This document shows positions 23,275-32,092 of a stretch of 64,000 nucleotides of DNA, piece after piece (position 1 is the stretch's first letter; each line of letters starts with the position of its first letter). This DNA comes from Desulfuribacillus stibiiarsenatis. Lineage in GTDB: Bacteria > Bacillota > Bacilli > Desulfuribacillales > Desulfuribacillaceae. The stretch covers positions 62,001-126,000 of the forward strand of contig NZ_MJAT01000039.1 in NCBI RefSeq assembly GCF_001742305.1, written 5' to 3'. A program made the translations under genes and the position numbers. The notes under the pieces are model-generated. The model saw nothing but the letters and a program-made list of their open reading frames with translations, had not been told where the DNA came from and made no database searches.

Positions 23275-24636
23275 ATGAGCAATGGCGTATATGCTCTTAT
23301 ACTTGCAGCAGGAAAAGGAACTCGGATGAAGAGTAAGCATAACAAAGTACTTCATCAGGTATGCGGCATGTCTATGGTAGAACATGTCATATATCAGTTG
23401 AAAGAGTTAGATATTGAACAAATTGGGGTTGTTGTTGGTCATCAGAAAGATCAAGTGATGCAGGCCCTTGGTAATCAAGTACATTTTATAGAACAAAAAG
23501 AGCAGCTAGGAACAGGCCATGCTGTGATGGTAGCGAACGAATGGCTTGCAAGTAAGCAAGGCACTACGTTTGTATTATGTGGTGACACACCGTTATTAAC
23601 AGCAGATACCTTGCAACAATTGTTAGAGACACATCGCAATGGGCAAGCAGTATGTACAGTGCTCACGGCGATTGCGGAGGATTCTACTGCCTATGGCAGA
23701 ATTGTTCGTGATGAGCATGGGAAAGTTATGCGTATCGTAGAGCAGAAGGATGCAAGCGATGTAGAGAAACAGATCAAGGAAGTAAATTCGGGCATTTATT
23801 GTTTTGATAATCAATTCTTATTTGAAGCGTTGTCACAAATCACAGATCAAAATGCGCAGAAAGAATATTATCTAACAGATGTTATAGAAATTTTTAATCG
23901 CACTGGACGAACTGTTCTTCCTTGTACAGTATCCGATTTTCGTGAAATTGTCGGTGTCAATGATCGTGTAGCGTTAGCCAAGGCAAATGAGATTCTAAAC
24001 GATCGACTTACCCGTTATTGGATGCAACAAGGTGTAACAATTCTAGACCCACACACTACATATATTGAACTAAAAGTGAAACTGGGCACTGATATTACCC
24101 TCTATCCAGGTGTCCATCTACGAGGCAATACGATTGTCGAAGAAGATTGCATCATCGGGCCGAATGTAGAGATTGAGGATTGTCATATAGGGCAAGGAGC
24201 TCACATTAAACAAAGTGTTCTTAGCCAGTCGACAGTTGGACAAGGAACGAATATCGGACCATTTGCGTATGTTCGACCTGGTAGTAAGATTGGAGCGAAT
24301 GTGAAAATCGGTGACTTTGTAGAAATCAAGAATGCAATCATTGGTGATGATTCTAAGATTTCTCATTTAAGTTATATAGGTGATGCGGAAGTCGGGAAGA
24401 ATGTGAATATTGGCTGTGGAACAGTAACGGTCAATTATGATGGGAAGCGTAAGCACAAAACAATTATAGAGGATAACTCCTTTGTTGGCTGTAATTCCAA
24501 TTTAGTTGCTCCTGTAACGGTTGCGGAGAATTCTTATGTGGCAGCAGGTTCAACTATTACAGATAATGTGCCGAAACGTGCGCTAGCAATTGCGCGGAAC
24601 CGCCAAGTCAATAAATTGGATTATATCAAGGAGTAA
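23275..24636 (+). CDS. glmU: Bifunctional UDP-N-acetylglucosamine pyrophosphorylase / glucosamine-1-phosphate N-acetyltransferase
   Basis: A 453-residue enzyme making UDP-GlcNAc for peptidoglycan. Residues 1-230 are the uridylyltransferase domain with LAAGKGTRMKSKHNKVLH and CGDTPLL. From about 250 on is a left-handed beta-helix with repeated hexapeptides (IGPFAYVRPGS, IGDFVEIKNA, NIGCGTVTVNYDG). ATG 23275 follows CGGAGGTG. prs lies 55 bp downstream, the conserved glmU-prs pair. Confidence 0.96.
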   Translation: MSNGVYALILAAGKGTRMKSKHNKVLHQVCGMSMVEHVIYQLKELDIEQIGVVVGHQKDQVMQALGNQVHFIEQKEQLGTGHAVMVANEWLASKQGTTFVLCGDTPLLTADTLQQLLETHRNGQAVCTVLTAIAEDSTAYGRIVRDEHGKVMRIVEQKDASDVEKQIKEVNSGIYCFDNQFLFEALSQITDQNAQKEYYLTDVIEIFNRTGRTVLPCTVSDFREIVGVNDRVALAKANEILNDRLTRYWMQQGVTILDPHTTYIELKVKLGTDITLYPGVHLRGNTIVEEDCIIGPNVEIEDCHIGQGAHIKQSVLSQSTVGQGTNIGPFAYVRPGSKIGANVKIGDFVEIKNAIIGDDSKISHLSYIGDAEVGKNVNIGCGTVTVNYDGKRKHKTIIEDNSFVGCNSNLVAPVTVAENSYVAAGSTITDNVPKRALAIARNRQVNKLDYIKE

Positions 24637-24691
24637 TATAGAAGAAATCGGATAGAATAGGAATCATATATAAGATGGAGGGTATCTATTT

Positions 24692-25645
24692 ATGTGGGAA
24701 AATTGCGACACAACAAAGATGAAGTTGTTTGCTTGTAACTCAAATCCAAACTTGGCTAAGGGAATCAGTGAGTACACTGGAATTCCAATTGGCCGTTCTC
24801 AGGTTGTGAGATTTAGCGATGGTGAGATAAATATCAATATTGAGGAAAGTGTTCGCGGAGCAGATACTTTCGTTGTACAATCGACGAGTAGTCCTGCCAA
24901 CGAGCATATTATGGAAATGCTCATCATGGTGGATGCATTAAAAAGAGCGTCAGCAAAAAGCATAAATCTTGTTGTTCCGTATTATGGATACGCTCGTCAA
25001 GACCGTAAAGCAAGAGCAAGAGATCCGATTACTGCAAAGTTAATTGCAAACTTAATTGAAAAATCAGGTGCTGACCGTATCATATGCATGGATTTACATG
25101 CTGGTCAGATACAAGGATTTTTCGATATTCCATTAGATCATTTAGTCAGTATGCCAATCATCGCAGAATATTTTGCTAGCAAAGGCTTAGAGGATATTGT
25201 TGTAGTTTCCCCTGACCATGGTGGAGTGACAAGAACGAGGAATTTAGCACAAAAGCTAAATGCTCCTATCGCTATTATAGATAAGCGTCGACCGGCGCCA
25301 AATGTAGCTGAAATTATGCATATTATTGGTGACATCAAAGGTAAAACATGTATCTTAATTGACGATATTATTGACACGGCAGGCACAATCACATTAGCGG
25401 CAAACGCTCTAAAAGCAAATGGAGCGAAAGCTGTTTACGCTGCTTGCACACATCCTGTTTTATCAGGGCCGGCGATTGAAAGATTAGAGAATTCAGCGAT
25501 AGAAGAACTGGTGGTAACGGACACGATTTATCTGCCGGAAGAAAAGATGATTTCTAAAATTGCTGTATTATCTGTAGCTCCCCTGATTGGAGAAGCAATT
25601 ATCAGGATTCATGAACGTTTATCGATTAGTAAGTTATTTGATTAA
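24692..25645 (+). CDS. prs: Ribose-phosphate pyrophosphokinase
   Basis: A 317-residue enzyme forming PRPP from ribose 5-phosphate and ATP. Seen are [44 protein letters not shown], the pyrophosphate-binding [11 protein letters not shown] and the PRPP loop [19 protein letters not shown] is 9 nt before ATG 24692; ATG 24719 is a shorter alternative. PRPP made here feeds purR control, hpt and nadC, all in this window. Confidence 0.96.
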   Translation: MWENCDTTKMKLFACNSNPNLAKGISEYTGIPIGRSQVVRFSDGEININIEESVRGADTFVVQSTSSPANEHIMEMLIMVDALKRASAKSINLVVPYYGYARQDRKARARDPITAKLIANLIEKSGADRIICMDLHAGQIQGFFDIPLDHLVSMPIIAEYFASKGLEDIVVVSPDHGGVTRTRNLAQKLNAPIAIIDKRRPAPNVAEIMHIIGDIKGKTCILIDDIIDTAGTITLAANALKANGAKAVYAACTHPVLSGPAIERLENSAIEELVVTDTIYLPEEKMISKIAVLSVAPLIGEAIIRIHERLSISKLFD

Positions 25646-25660
25646 GATTATATAAATGGG

Positions 25661-25686
25661 GCTTGGCATATGCCAAGCTTGTTTGT
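25661..25686 (+). terminator. Terminator-like perfect palindrome after prs
   Basis: GCTTGGCATATGCCAAGC (25661-25678) is a perfect 18-bp palindrome followed by TTGTTTGTTTT. It looks like a fused form of the CTTGGC hairpin module used elsewhere in the window. Confidence 0.65.
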
Positions 25687-25689
25687 TTT

Positions 25690-25747
25690 ACTATCTGAAG
25701 TATCATTTTCTTAATGAAGATAGTATAAGAATGCCGAGTTTTCTTTA
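25690..25747 (+). repeat. ACTATC hairpin repeat plus GCCGAGTTTTCTTTA end
   Basis: ACTATCT (25690-25696) ... AGATAGT (25718-25724), then GCCGAGTTTTCTTTA ending at 25747, 13 bp before the pth ATG. Third copy of the module. Arms are one pair longer than in the other copies and the loop sequence has diverged. Confidence 0.75.
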
Positions 25748-25760
25748 AGGAGCGGGAGTT

Positions 25761-26321
25761 ATGAAGTTAATTGTTGGTTTAGGGAACCCAGGTACACAGT
25801 ACAGAAATACTCGGCATAATGCAGGTTTCTTCCTTGTGGATGAGCTAGCTAAAAAGCTTGGAGTGTCAGTGGAACAAAGTAAATTCAAAGGGCTAATTGG
25901 TGAGGCACGCCTAGGTCAAGAGAAGGTATTATTACTAAAGCCACAAACCTATATGAATCTCAGTGGTGAATCCATACGTGCAGCGATGGAGTGGCATAAA
26001 CTAGGCCCAGAAGACATATTAGTGGCATATGATGATATGGACATTGAACTTGGGAAAATCAAGTTTCGTCCAAAAGGCCGACCAGGTGGGCACAATGGGA
26101 TTAAGTCAATCATTGCTCACTTAGGTACAGATGAATTTGCTCGCTTGAAGATTGGAATTGGAAGGCCGCAAGGAGTAGATGTCGTGTCGTATGTTCTAAC
26201 GAATTTCACTCAAGACGAACGCAGTGAAATTGACGGGGCGATCCTGAAAGGTATTGAAGGAGTAGATTGTTTTATTGAAACTTCTAATATACAGGAATCG
26301 ATGAATAAATTTAATGGATAA
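25761..26321 (+). CDS. pth: Peptidyl-tRNA hydrolase
   Basis: A 186-residue enzyme (SpoVC in B. subtilis) that frees tRNA from drop-off peptidyl-tRNA. GLGNPGTQYRNTRHNAGF holds the catalytic His (about residue 20); KPQTYMNLSGE and DDMDIELGKI follow, with GGHNGIKSI near residue 110. AGGAGCGGG precedes the ATG. The ctc (50S L25-like) gene between prs and pth in Bacillus is absent. Confidence 0.95.
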   Translation: MKLIVGLGNPGTQYRNTRHNAGFFLVDELAKKLGVSVEQSKFKGLIGEARLGQEKVLLLKPQTYMNLSGESIRAAMEWHKLGPEDILVAYDDMDIELGKIKFRPKGRPGGHNGIKSIIAHLGTDEFARLKIGIGRPQGVDVVSYVLTNFTQDERSEIDGAILKGIEGVDCFIETSNIQESMNKFNG

Positions 26322-26391
26322 TCCATTTTCAAACGGTCATACTATAGAATAGGAAGAATCTGTATGACTATATGAAATAAGGGATGAGTCC

Positions 26392-26625
26392 ATGAAATTT
26401 ATCTATCACTGCAAGCATTGTCATACTGTCATTGACATACTAGAAGCAGATCGAACGATTGAAAAAGACCTTGGATTACAAGATTTATCACAGCAAGAAA
26501 AAGACGAACTGTTATACTTTGATGCTGCTGAACAAAGTGTATATGTTCGGACGGTTTGTGATTTTTGTTATGAAGCGATTCAAGCAAATCCAGAGTTAGC
26601 ATTAGTCGGAAGTCCATTACAATAA
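26392..26625 (+). CDS. fin: Anti-sigma-F factor Fin (YabK)
   Basis: A 77-residue protein with two Cys pairs, CKHCH near the N-terminus and CDFCYEA near residue 57, forming a probable zinc site. Length, Cys layout and place between pth and mfd match Fin, which shuts off sigma-F so that sigma-G can take over in the forespore. ATG 26392 has a weak AAGGGATGAG site. An independent sigma-F promoter was looked for but is not clear. Confidence 0.88.
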   Translation: MKFIYHCKHCHTVIDILEADRTIEKDLGLQDLSQQEKDELLYFDAAEQSVYVRTVCDFCYEAIQANPELALVGSPLQ

Positions 26626-26695
26626 TTTACGTGCAGGAAGCCGTAGTTCAAACTAAGGCTTTTTGCCGTTTACTACATTTGAGAGGAAACCCATC

Positions 26696-29600
26696 ATGCA
26701 GTTTTTATTAGATTATCTTAGGAATGACCAAGATTATCAATCCATTCATAAAGGAATTCAAAAATCAATAGAAGGTCAAATTGCATCGGGCCTTAATGGG
26801 TCGCTTAAAACTATCTTTATCGCTACATTACAAAGCGATAATAAGTGCCCTTTTTGCGTGGTTACTCATAATATGAGCCAAGCCCAAAAATTATATGATG
26901 ATTTGCTAGAGTTTGACCAACAAGGGGTATTTTTATATCCAGGAAACGATTTTTTCATGATGGATTATATCAATCCTAGTCACCATGACAGTTCGCGTCG
27001 AATCGAGACACTTCTAGGAATCATAGAACAGCGGGCTAGAATTGTTGTTGCACCTATAAATGCAATTACAAAACCAATCGCCCCGCCTAGTGTGATGTCC
27101 ATAAGTTATCGGACAATTACCGTAGATGAAGAGCTTCCAATCGATGAATTTGCCCAGTGGTTAATCGAGATTGGTTATTCAAGGGAAGCGAAGGTGGAAG
27201 AGCCAGGGCAGTTTAGTGTGCGTGGCGGAATGATTGACTTCTACCCATTTAGTTCTAAAAATCCATACCGAATTGAATTGTTTGATGTACAAATTGATTC
27301 GATTCGTGAATACGATGCATCGACGCAACGATCGATTCAATCCGTAAAATCTGTGAACATTTCACCCTGTACAGAATGGCCAATTACCGAGTCCCAATAT
27401 CAGAATTTAGGAATTATCTTGGAAGAGATGTATCGTAACTATGCTGCGAATCGATCGAAGAAAGATCTTGAAAAGTTTGAAGAGCAATTCCTAGCGGATG
27501 TTGGCATGCTTAAAGATGGTGTTGCACCTGATCAAATTGGTAAATATGCGAATCTACTATATAAAAAACCTTATAGTTTACTAGATTACCTAAGCTTAGA
27601 TACAGTCTTGTCGATTGATGAGCCAGGAAGAATCTTGGAGAAGAATAAAGAAACTGAACGGGAATTCGGAGAATGGGTGCTTTCTTTGATTGAGGCGGGC
27701 GCACTGTTGCCAGATGTATTACCTATGTATGATGGAAATAAAGTATTCCAAACCAAGCATCAGAAAGTGTTAATTCCCATGATGTTAAGGAAGTTCCCGA
27801 TTATTTCCGCGGGAAATATTGTGAGCTTCGTATCGAAATCAGCTCAAGAATTCCATGGGCAAATGCATCTTCTTCAGCAAGAGATGAAACGCTGGAAACA
27901 GATGAACTATAAGATTCTTATATTTGTCGCAAATAAAGAGCGTGCTGACCGCGTGCGTAGAATTTTTGCCGATTACCAAATTGAAGGTATCGAGATTCAA
28001 GTTGGACAATTACAGAATGGCTTTGAGATGCCTACATTGAAAGTGGTCGTCTTAACCGAAACAGAAATCTTCGGGCAAAAACAGCGCAAAGCAAAGCGCG
28101 TATCAACACAAACAAATGCAGAGCGTATTAAAAACTATCAAGAGCTTGAGCCAGGGGATTATGTCGTTCACTTAAATCATGGCATTGGACGTTACCTTGG
28201 CATTGAAACCCTTAAAGTCAATGATATTCATCGCGACTACTTGCGCTTGCAATATGCCGGAAATGATTCACTATTTGTACCAATCGACCAAATGGAAATG
28301 ATTCAAAAGTATGTAGGCAGTGATGATAAATCGCCAAAGCTTTATTCGCTAAACGGTTCGGAATGGAAGCGTACCAAGAGTAAGGTGAAAAAAGCGGTAC
28401 AAGATATAGCCGATGACTTAATTAAGTTATATGCAGAACGGAAAATGTCACAGGGCCATTCCTTTCACACAGATTCAGAATGGCAAAAAGAGTTTGAAGC
28501 TATGTTCCCGTACGATGAAACAGTCGATCAACTGCGATCCATTAGCGAGATTAAGCAAGATATGGAGCAGAGCTATCCTATGGACCGGCTCTTATGTGGT
28601 GACGTAGGCTATGGGAAAACTGAAGTCGCGATTCGCGCAGCATTCAAGGCTGTACTTGATGGGAAGCAAGTGGGGATTTTAGTTCCAACGACGATTCTTG
28701 CCCAACAACATTTTGAGAACTTTAAAGAGCGCTTTTCTGGATATCCAATTCAAGCAACGGTAATTAGTCGTTTTCGTTCTCGAAAGGAAATCACAGAAAG
28801 CTTAAAAGCATTAAAACGCGGTGAGATTGATGTGATTATCGGTACTCATCGACTCTTATCCAAAGATGTAGAGTTTCATGACTTAGGTCTGCTCATCATA
28901 GACGAAGAGCAACGGTTCGGTGTCGCTCATAAAGAAAAGATGAAACAAATTAAGAAGAATGTCGATGTCCTTACATTAACGGCGACGCCAATTCCACGTA
29001 CCCTACATATGTCGCTTTTAGGAGTACGAGATTTGAGCTTAATTGAGACCCCTCCGGAAAACCGTTTTCCTGTAGAAACGTTTGTAATGGAGTATAACCC
29101 GATTTTTATCCGTGAAGTAATTGAGCGTGAAATTGGACGAGGTGGCCAAGTTTATTTTGTTCATAACAAAATTGAAGGAATAGAACGCATGGCAGATCAG
29201 TTGCAGTCGCTAATCCCTGGATTACGGGTTGCTATAGGTCATGGTCAAATGGGTGAGCAGCAATTAGAAAAAGTGATGCTTGAGTTCCTCGATCGCCAGC
29301 ACGATGTGCTTGTGAGCACCACTATTATAGAAACGGGTCTTGATATTCCGAATGTCAATACTTTGATTGTCCATGATGCTGATAAAATGGGCTTATCGCA
29401 GCTGTATCAGTTAAGAGGTAGGGTTGGCCGATCGAATCGTGTTGCCTACGCATACTTTACGTACAAGAAGGATAAGGTGCTTACCGAGGTAGCGGAAAAA
29501 AGGCTACAAGCGATTCGAGAATTCACAGAATTAGGTTCAGGGTTCAAAATCGCAATGCGGGATTTAGCAATTCGTGGTGCGGGTAACTTATTAGGAGCTG

Positions 29601-30235
29601 AACAGCATGGACATATAGCCGCTGTCGGCTTTGAAATGTACAATCATCTGTTAACAGAGGCGATTGAAGATTTAAAGAAGCAGCATGACGGTGGTGAACA
29701 TGAAGAGCAGGAAGAAAAGGTAGAACCTCTATTGGAAATGAATTTGAACGCATACATCCCAAGTACGTATATAGAAGACTCGATGCAAAAAGTCGAATTC
29801 TACAAAAAGCTTGCACGTGTAAAGGAATTAGAGCAGTCTTTTGAGATAGAAGAAGAGATGATCGACAGATTCGGCCATGTTCCAGAAGAAGTTGAATTAT
29901 TATTAGCTGTTACAAGAATTAAGAGTTATTGTTACAAATATCGCATCACTCATATTGAACAATTAGGAAATGAAATACATCTAAAGCTACATCCAAGTGA
30001 AAATCTAAGAATTGATGGACAGCAGTTATTTGAAAGAGCTTCTCGCTTTGACAGAATTCAGTTGAAGGCAGGTCAATATATCACAGTAGTAGTCGATGTG
30101 AAGAAGTTGAAAGATAAAGAGGTAGTTGAAATCTTAGAGAAATGGTTGTATAGTTATGATGGTGTCCAAGTGGGACACAAGCAGCAAGAAAAGAAACAGC
30201 AAAGTCAAAAACAAAGAAAAGAAGAGGTGGGCTAA
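26696..30235 (+). CDS. mfd: Transcription-repair coupling factor
   Basis: A 1179-residue ATP-dependent translocase that removes stalled RNA polymerase and recruits UvrA. The N-terminal UvrB-like region (about 1-350) is followed by a CarD-like RNA polymerase interaction domain (about 480-560, LEPGDYVVHLNHGIGRYLG). The RecG-like helicase has GDVGYGKTE (about 635), DEEQRFG (about 737), TATPIPRTL and the TRG motif region. The C-terminal TRCF domain ends the protein. ATG 26696 has GAGAGGAAA upstream; the 11-residue longer form does not. The stop abuts the next start. Confidence 0.97.
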   Translation: MQFLLDYLRNDQDYQSIHKGIQKSIEGQIASGLNGSLKTIFIATLQSDNKCPFCVVTHNMSQAQKLYDDLLEFDQQGVFLYPGNDFFMMDYINPSHHDSSRRIETLLGIIEQRARIVVAPINAITKPIAPPSVMSISYRTITVDEELPIDEFAQWLIEIGYSREAKVEEPGQFSVRGGMIDFYPFSSKNPYRIELFDVQIDSIREYDASTQRSIQSVKSVNISPCTEWPITESQYQNLGIILEEMYRNYAANRSKKDLEKFEEQFLADVGMLKDGVAPDQIGKYANLLYKKPYSLLDYLSLDTVLSIDEPGRILEKNKETEREFGEWVLSLIEAGALLPDVLPMYDGNKVFQTKHQKVLIPMMLRKFPIISAGNIVSFVSKSAQEFHGQMHLLQQEMKRWKQMNYKILIFVANKERADRVRRIFADYQIEGIEIQVGQLQNGFEMPTLKVVVLTETEIFGQKQRKAKRVSTQTNAERIKNYQELEPGDYVVHLNHGIGRYLGIETLKVNDIHRDYLRLQYAGNDSLFVPIDQMEMIQKYVGSDDKSPKLYSLNGSEWKRTKSKVKKAVQDIADDLIKLYAERKMSQGHSFHTDSEWQKEFEAMFPYDETVDQLRSISEIKQDMEQSYPMDRLLCGDVGYGKTEVAIRAAFKAVLDGKQVGILVPTTILAQQHFENFKERFSGYPIQATVISRFRSRKEITESLKALKRGEIDVIIGTHRLLSKDVEFHDLGLLIIDEEQRFGVAHKEKMKQIKKNVDVLTLTATPIPRTLHMSLLGVRDLSLIETPPENRFPVETFVMEYNPIFIREVIEREIGRGGQVYFVHNKIEGIERMADQLQSLIPGLRVAIGHGQMGEQQLEKVMLEFLDRQHDVLVSTTIIETGLDIPNVNTLIVHDADKMGLSQLYQLRGRVGRSNRVAYAYFTYKKDKVLTEVAEKRLQAIREFTELGSGFKIAMRDLAIRGAGNLLGAEQHGHIAAVGFEMYNHLLTEAIEDLKKQHDGGEHEEQEEKVEPLLEMNLNAYIPSTYIEDSMQKVEFYKKLARVKELEQSFEIEEEMIDRFGHVPEEVELLLAVTRIKSYCYKYRITHIEQLGNEIHLKLHPSENLRIDGQQLFERASRFDRIQLKAGQYITVVVDVKKLKDKEVVEILEKWLYSYDGVQVGHKQQEKKQQSQKQRKEEVG

Positions 30236-31183
30236 TTGAATAATAGAAAGAGAATCCTATTCATAGGCTTAATTGTAATCCTAGCAATTACTTTAGCCGT
30301 GGGTTGTGGGAAAAAGACGACATCATTTACAAAAGATCCAAAAGCAACGGAAGGTATGACGTATGAGCAATTTAAGGCTCAATACGATATGGATAAAGTA
30401 GTTGCTACGGTCGATGACCAAACAGTTACGTATGGTGAATTATTTCAGCAAATTGAGTTAGAAGAATTATTGTCACCAGGCATTAAAGATTTCATCGTGA
30501 AAGACGATACAGGTGTAATCGACGAATTTGCTAAAGATATGGTTGTAAGAAAGCGTGTGTACCAAGATGCGGTAGCTGCTGGTGCGAAAGCGGATGAAGA
30601 TGAGCTAGAAGCACAGGTATTTGAGTTTACTCATACGAATGAAGATATTACAGGTGAACAGAAACAACAATTAACAGAGTTTGCACGTTTTTACATGACA
30701 ATTACAGCGTACTTTAACAACATGGTAACAGAGCAAGATAAGAGAGCATATTACGAAGAAAGAGAACATGAATATATTAAGGCATCTGTTAGACATATAT
30801 TAATTGGCTTTGAAGGACGTACAGAAGCTGAAGCTAAGACATTAGCTGATCAGCTGACACAACGTATTCGTCAAGGTGAAGATATGGCTGCTTTAGCAAC
30901 AGAATTCACGGAAGACCCAGGTAGTAAAGAAACTGGTGGTTTATATGAGAATCAACCAGTTGGTTCATGGGTAGACGAATTCCGTCAAGCAGCAATTGAT
31001 TTTGAGATTAATGTAGTGGGCGAGCCAGTAAAAACTGAATACGGTTATCATGTAATGCGCGTAGAAGACCGCAAGAAATATGAGTTTGCGGAAGTGGAAG
31101 CAATGCTAACTGACATTTTAGCTCAAGAGAAGTTTAAAGAAGTGGAAGGTCAATTTTATGACCGTGTGGAATTAACAAAATAA
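30236..31183 (+). CDS. PrsA-like parvulin peptidyl-prolyl isomerase lipoprotein
   Basis: A 315-residue extracytoplasmic foldase. The signal peptide ends in the lipobox LAVGC (Cys about residue 23), so it is lipid-anchored to the outer face of the membrane. A SurA/PrsA N-domain (about 50-170) precedes a parvulin domain (about 178-285: RHILIGFEGRTEAEAK, AALATEFTEDPGSKETGGLY, VKTEYGYHVMRVEDRK). The TTG start lies directly after the mfd stop; GAGGTGG at the end of mfd serves as ribosome site. B. subtilis has no such gene between mfd and spoVT. Confidence 0.9.
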   Translation: MNNRKRILFIGLIVILAITLAVGCGKKTTSFTKDPKATEGMTYEQFKAQYDMDKVVATVDDQTVTYGELFQQIELEELLSPGIKDFIVKDDTGVIDEFAKDMVVRKRVYQDAVAAGAKADEDELEAQVFEFTHTNEDITGEQKQQLTEFARFYMTITAYFNNMVTEQDKRAYYEEREHEYIKASVRHILIGFEGRTEAEAKTLADQLTQRIRQGEDMAALATEFTEDPGSKETGGLYENQPVGSWVDEFRQAAIDFEINVVGEPVKTEYGYHVMRVEDRKKYEFAEVEAMLTDILAQEKFKEVEGQFYDRVELTK

Positions 31184-31217
31184 ATTCAGAACAACAAACA
31201 AGAATAATGTAACTAAA

Positions 31218-31260
31218 GAAGGTCGTACTCTGCTATGGAGATACGATCTTTTTCTTTTTT
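31218..31260 (+). terminator. Terminator after the PrsA-like gene
   Basis: Imperfect stem AAGGTCGTA-CTC / GAGATACGATCTT followed by TTTCTTTTTT. Confidence 0.7.
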
Positions 31261-31312
31261 CACCTGCATCATAAGGACAGGTATATGGAAAAAATTATGT
31301 TTATAGGTAAAA

Positions 31313-31342
31313 TGAATAAAACATTTTTGGTGAAGTATACTA
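31313..31342 (+). promoter_or_regulatory. Possible sigma-G/sigma-F-like promoter of spoVT
   Basis: TGAATA (31313-31318) and TATACTA (31336-31342) with a 17-bp gap resemble the sigma-G pattern GnATR / CATnnTA, though the first -10 base is T rather than C. spoVT is sigma-G dependent in B. subtilis. Confidence 0.35.
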
Positions 31343-31429
31343 AACCTGACAAAAGTTCATAAAAAGTTGTAGTGTATAGATGTTGTTAATACATAGAAAT
31401 AATCATTCTAGAAAGAGAGGCATAACAGC

Positions 31430-31972
31430 ATGAAAGCAACAGGAATTGTAAGAAGAATTGACGACTTAGGTAGAGTGGTAATTCCAAAAGAAATCAGAAG
31501 AACATTACGTATCCGTGAAGGGGATCCTCTGGAAATTTTTGTTGACCGTGATGGCGGTGTGATACTGAAAAAATATTCTCCTATTGGCGAGTTAGGGGAC
31601 TTTGCAAAGGAATATGTGGAAGCTTTATTCGAAAGTACGGGTCATATTGCTTTAATTAGTGACCGTGACCATGTTATAGCAGTTGCTGGAGCCGCTAAAA
31701 AAGATTACATGGACAAAGAAATTGGCGAGATTATTGAAAGCGCTATGGACCAAAGAAAATTAGGTAAAGAATCAGCGGCCAAGGAAGTTGAATTACTTAA
31801 GAATTACCAAGAAACATACACGTCTTACGTAATAGCACCAATTATTTCTGGGGGAGATCCAATTGGAACCTTGGTACTAGCTAGTCAAAAGGAAACAAGC
31901 AAAATGGGTGATTTAGAGGTAAAACTTGTAGAAACAGGCGCAGCATTTTTAGCGAAGCAAATGGAAAACTAG
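31430..31972 (+). CDS. spoVT: Stage V sporulation protein T
   Basis: A 180-residue forespore transcription regulator. Residues 1-50 are an AbrB-like swapped hairpin (ATGIVRRIDDLGRVVIPKEIRRTLRIREGDPLEIF) and residues about 55-180 a GAF domain. SpoVT tunes sigma-G genes in the forespore. AGAGAGG precedes the ATG. It is a single gene bounded by two terminators. It is the second AbrB-fold regulator of the window. Confidence 0.95.
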   Translation: MKATGIVRRIDDLGRVVIPKEIRRTLRIREGDPLEIFVDRDGGVILKKYSPIGELGDFAKEYVEALFESTGHIALISDRDHVIAVAGAAKKDYMDKEIGEIIESAMDQRKLGKESAAKEVELLKNYQETYTSYVIAPIISGGDPIGTLVLASQKETSKMGDLEVKLVETGAAFLAKQMEN

Positions 31973-31994
31973 ACGGCCAATTGGTCGTCTTTTT
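31971..31994 (+). terminator. Terminator after spoVT
   Basis: Stem AGACGGCC / GGTCGTCT (one G-T pair), loop AATT, then TTTT. Begins inside the stop codon. Confidence 0.82.
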
Positions 31995-32092
31995 GCTATA
32001 GTGAGATTCAGCAATGATAACTTGCAAGCTCACCCTTCGAATGTGCTATAATGTTTTCTGTAATGTGCGTTATGTTGAGGGGAGTCTATCGC

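Noticed and set aside
26322-26391. Sigma-F promoter for fin
   Set aside because: GGAAGAATC at 26352-26360 resembles a -10 but no acceptable -35 lies at the right distance.
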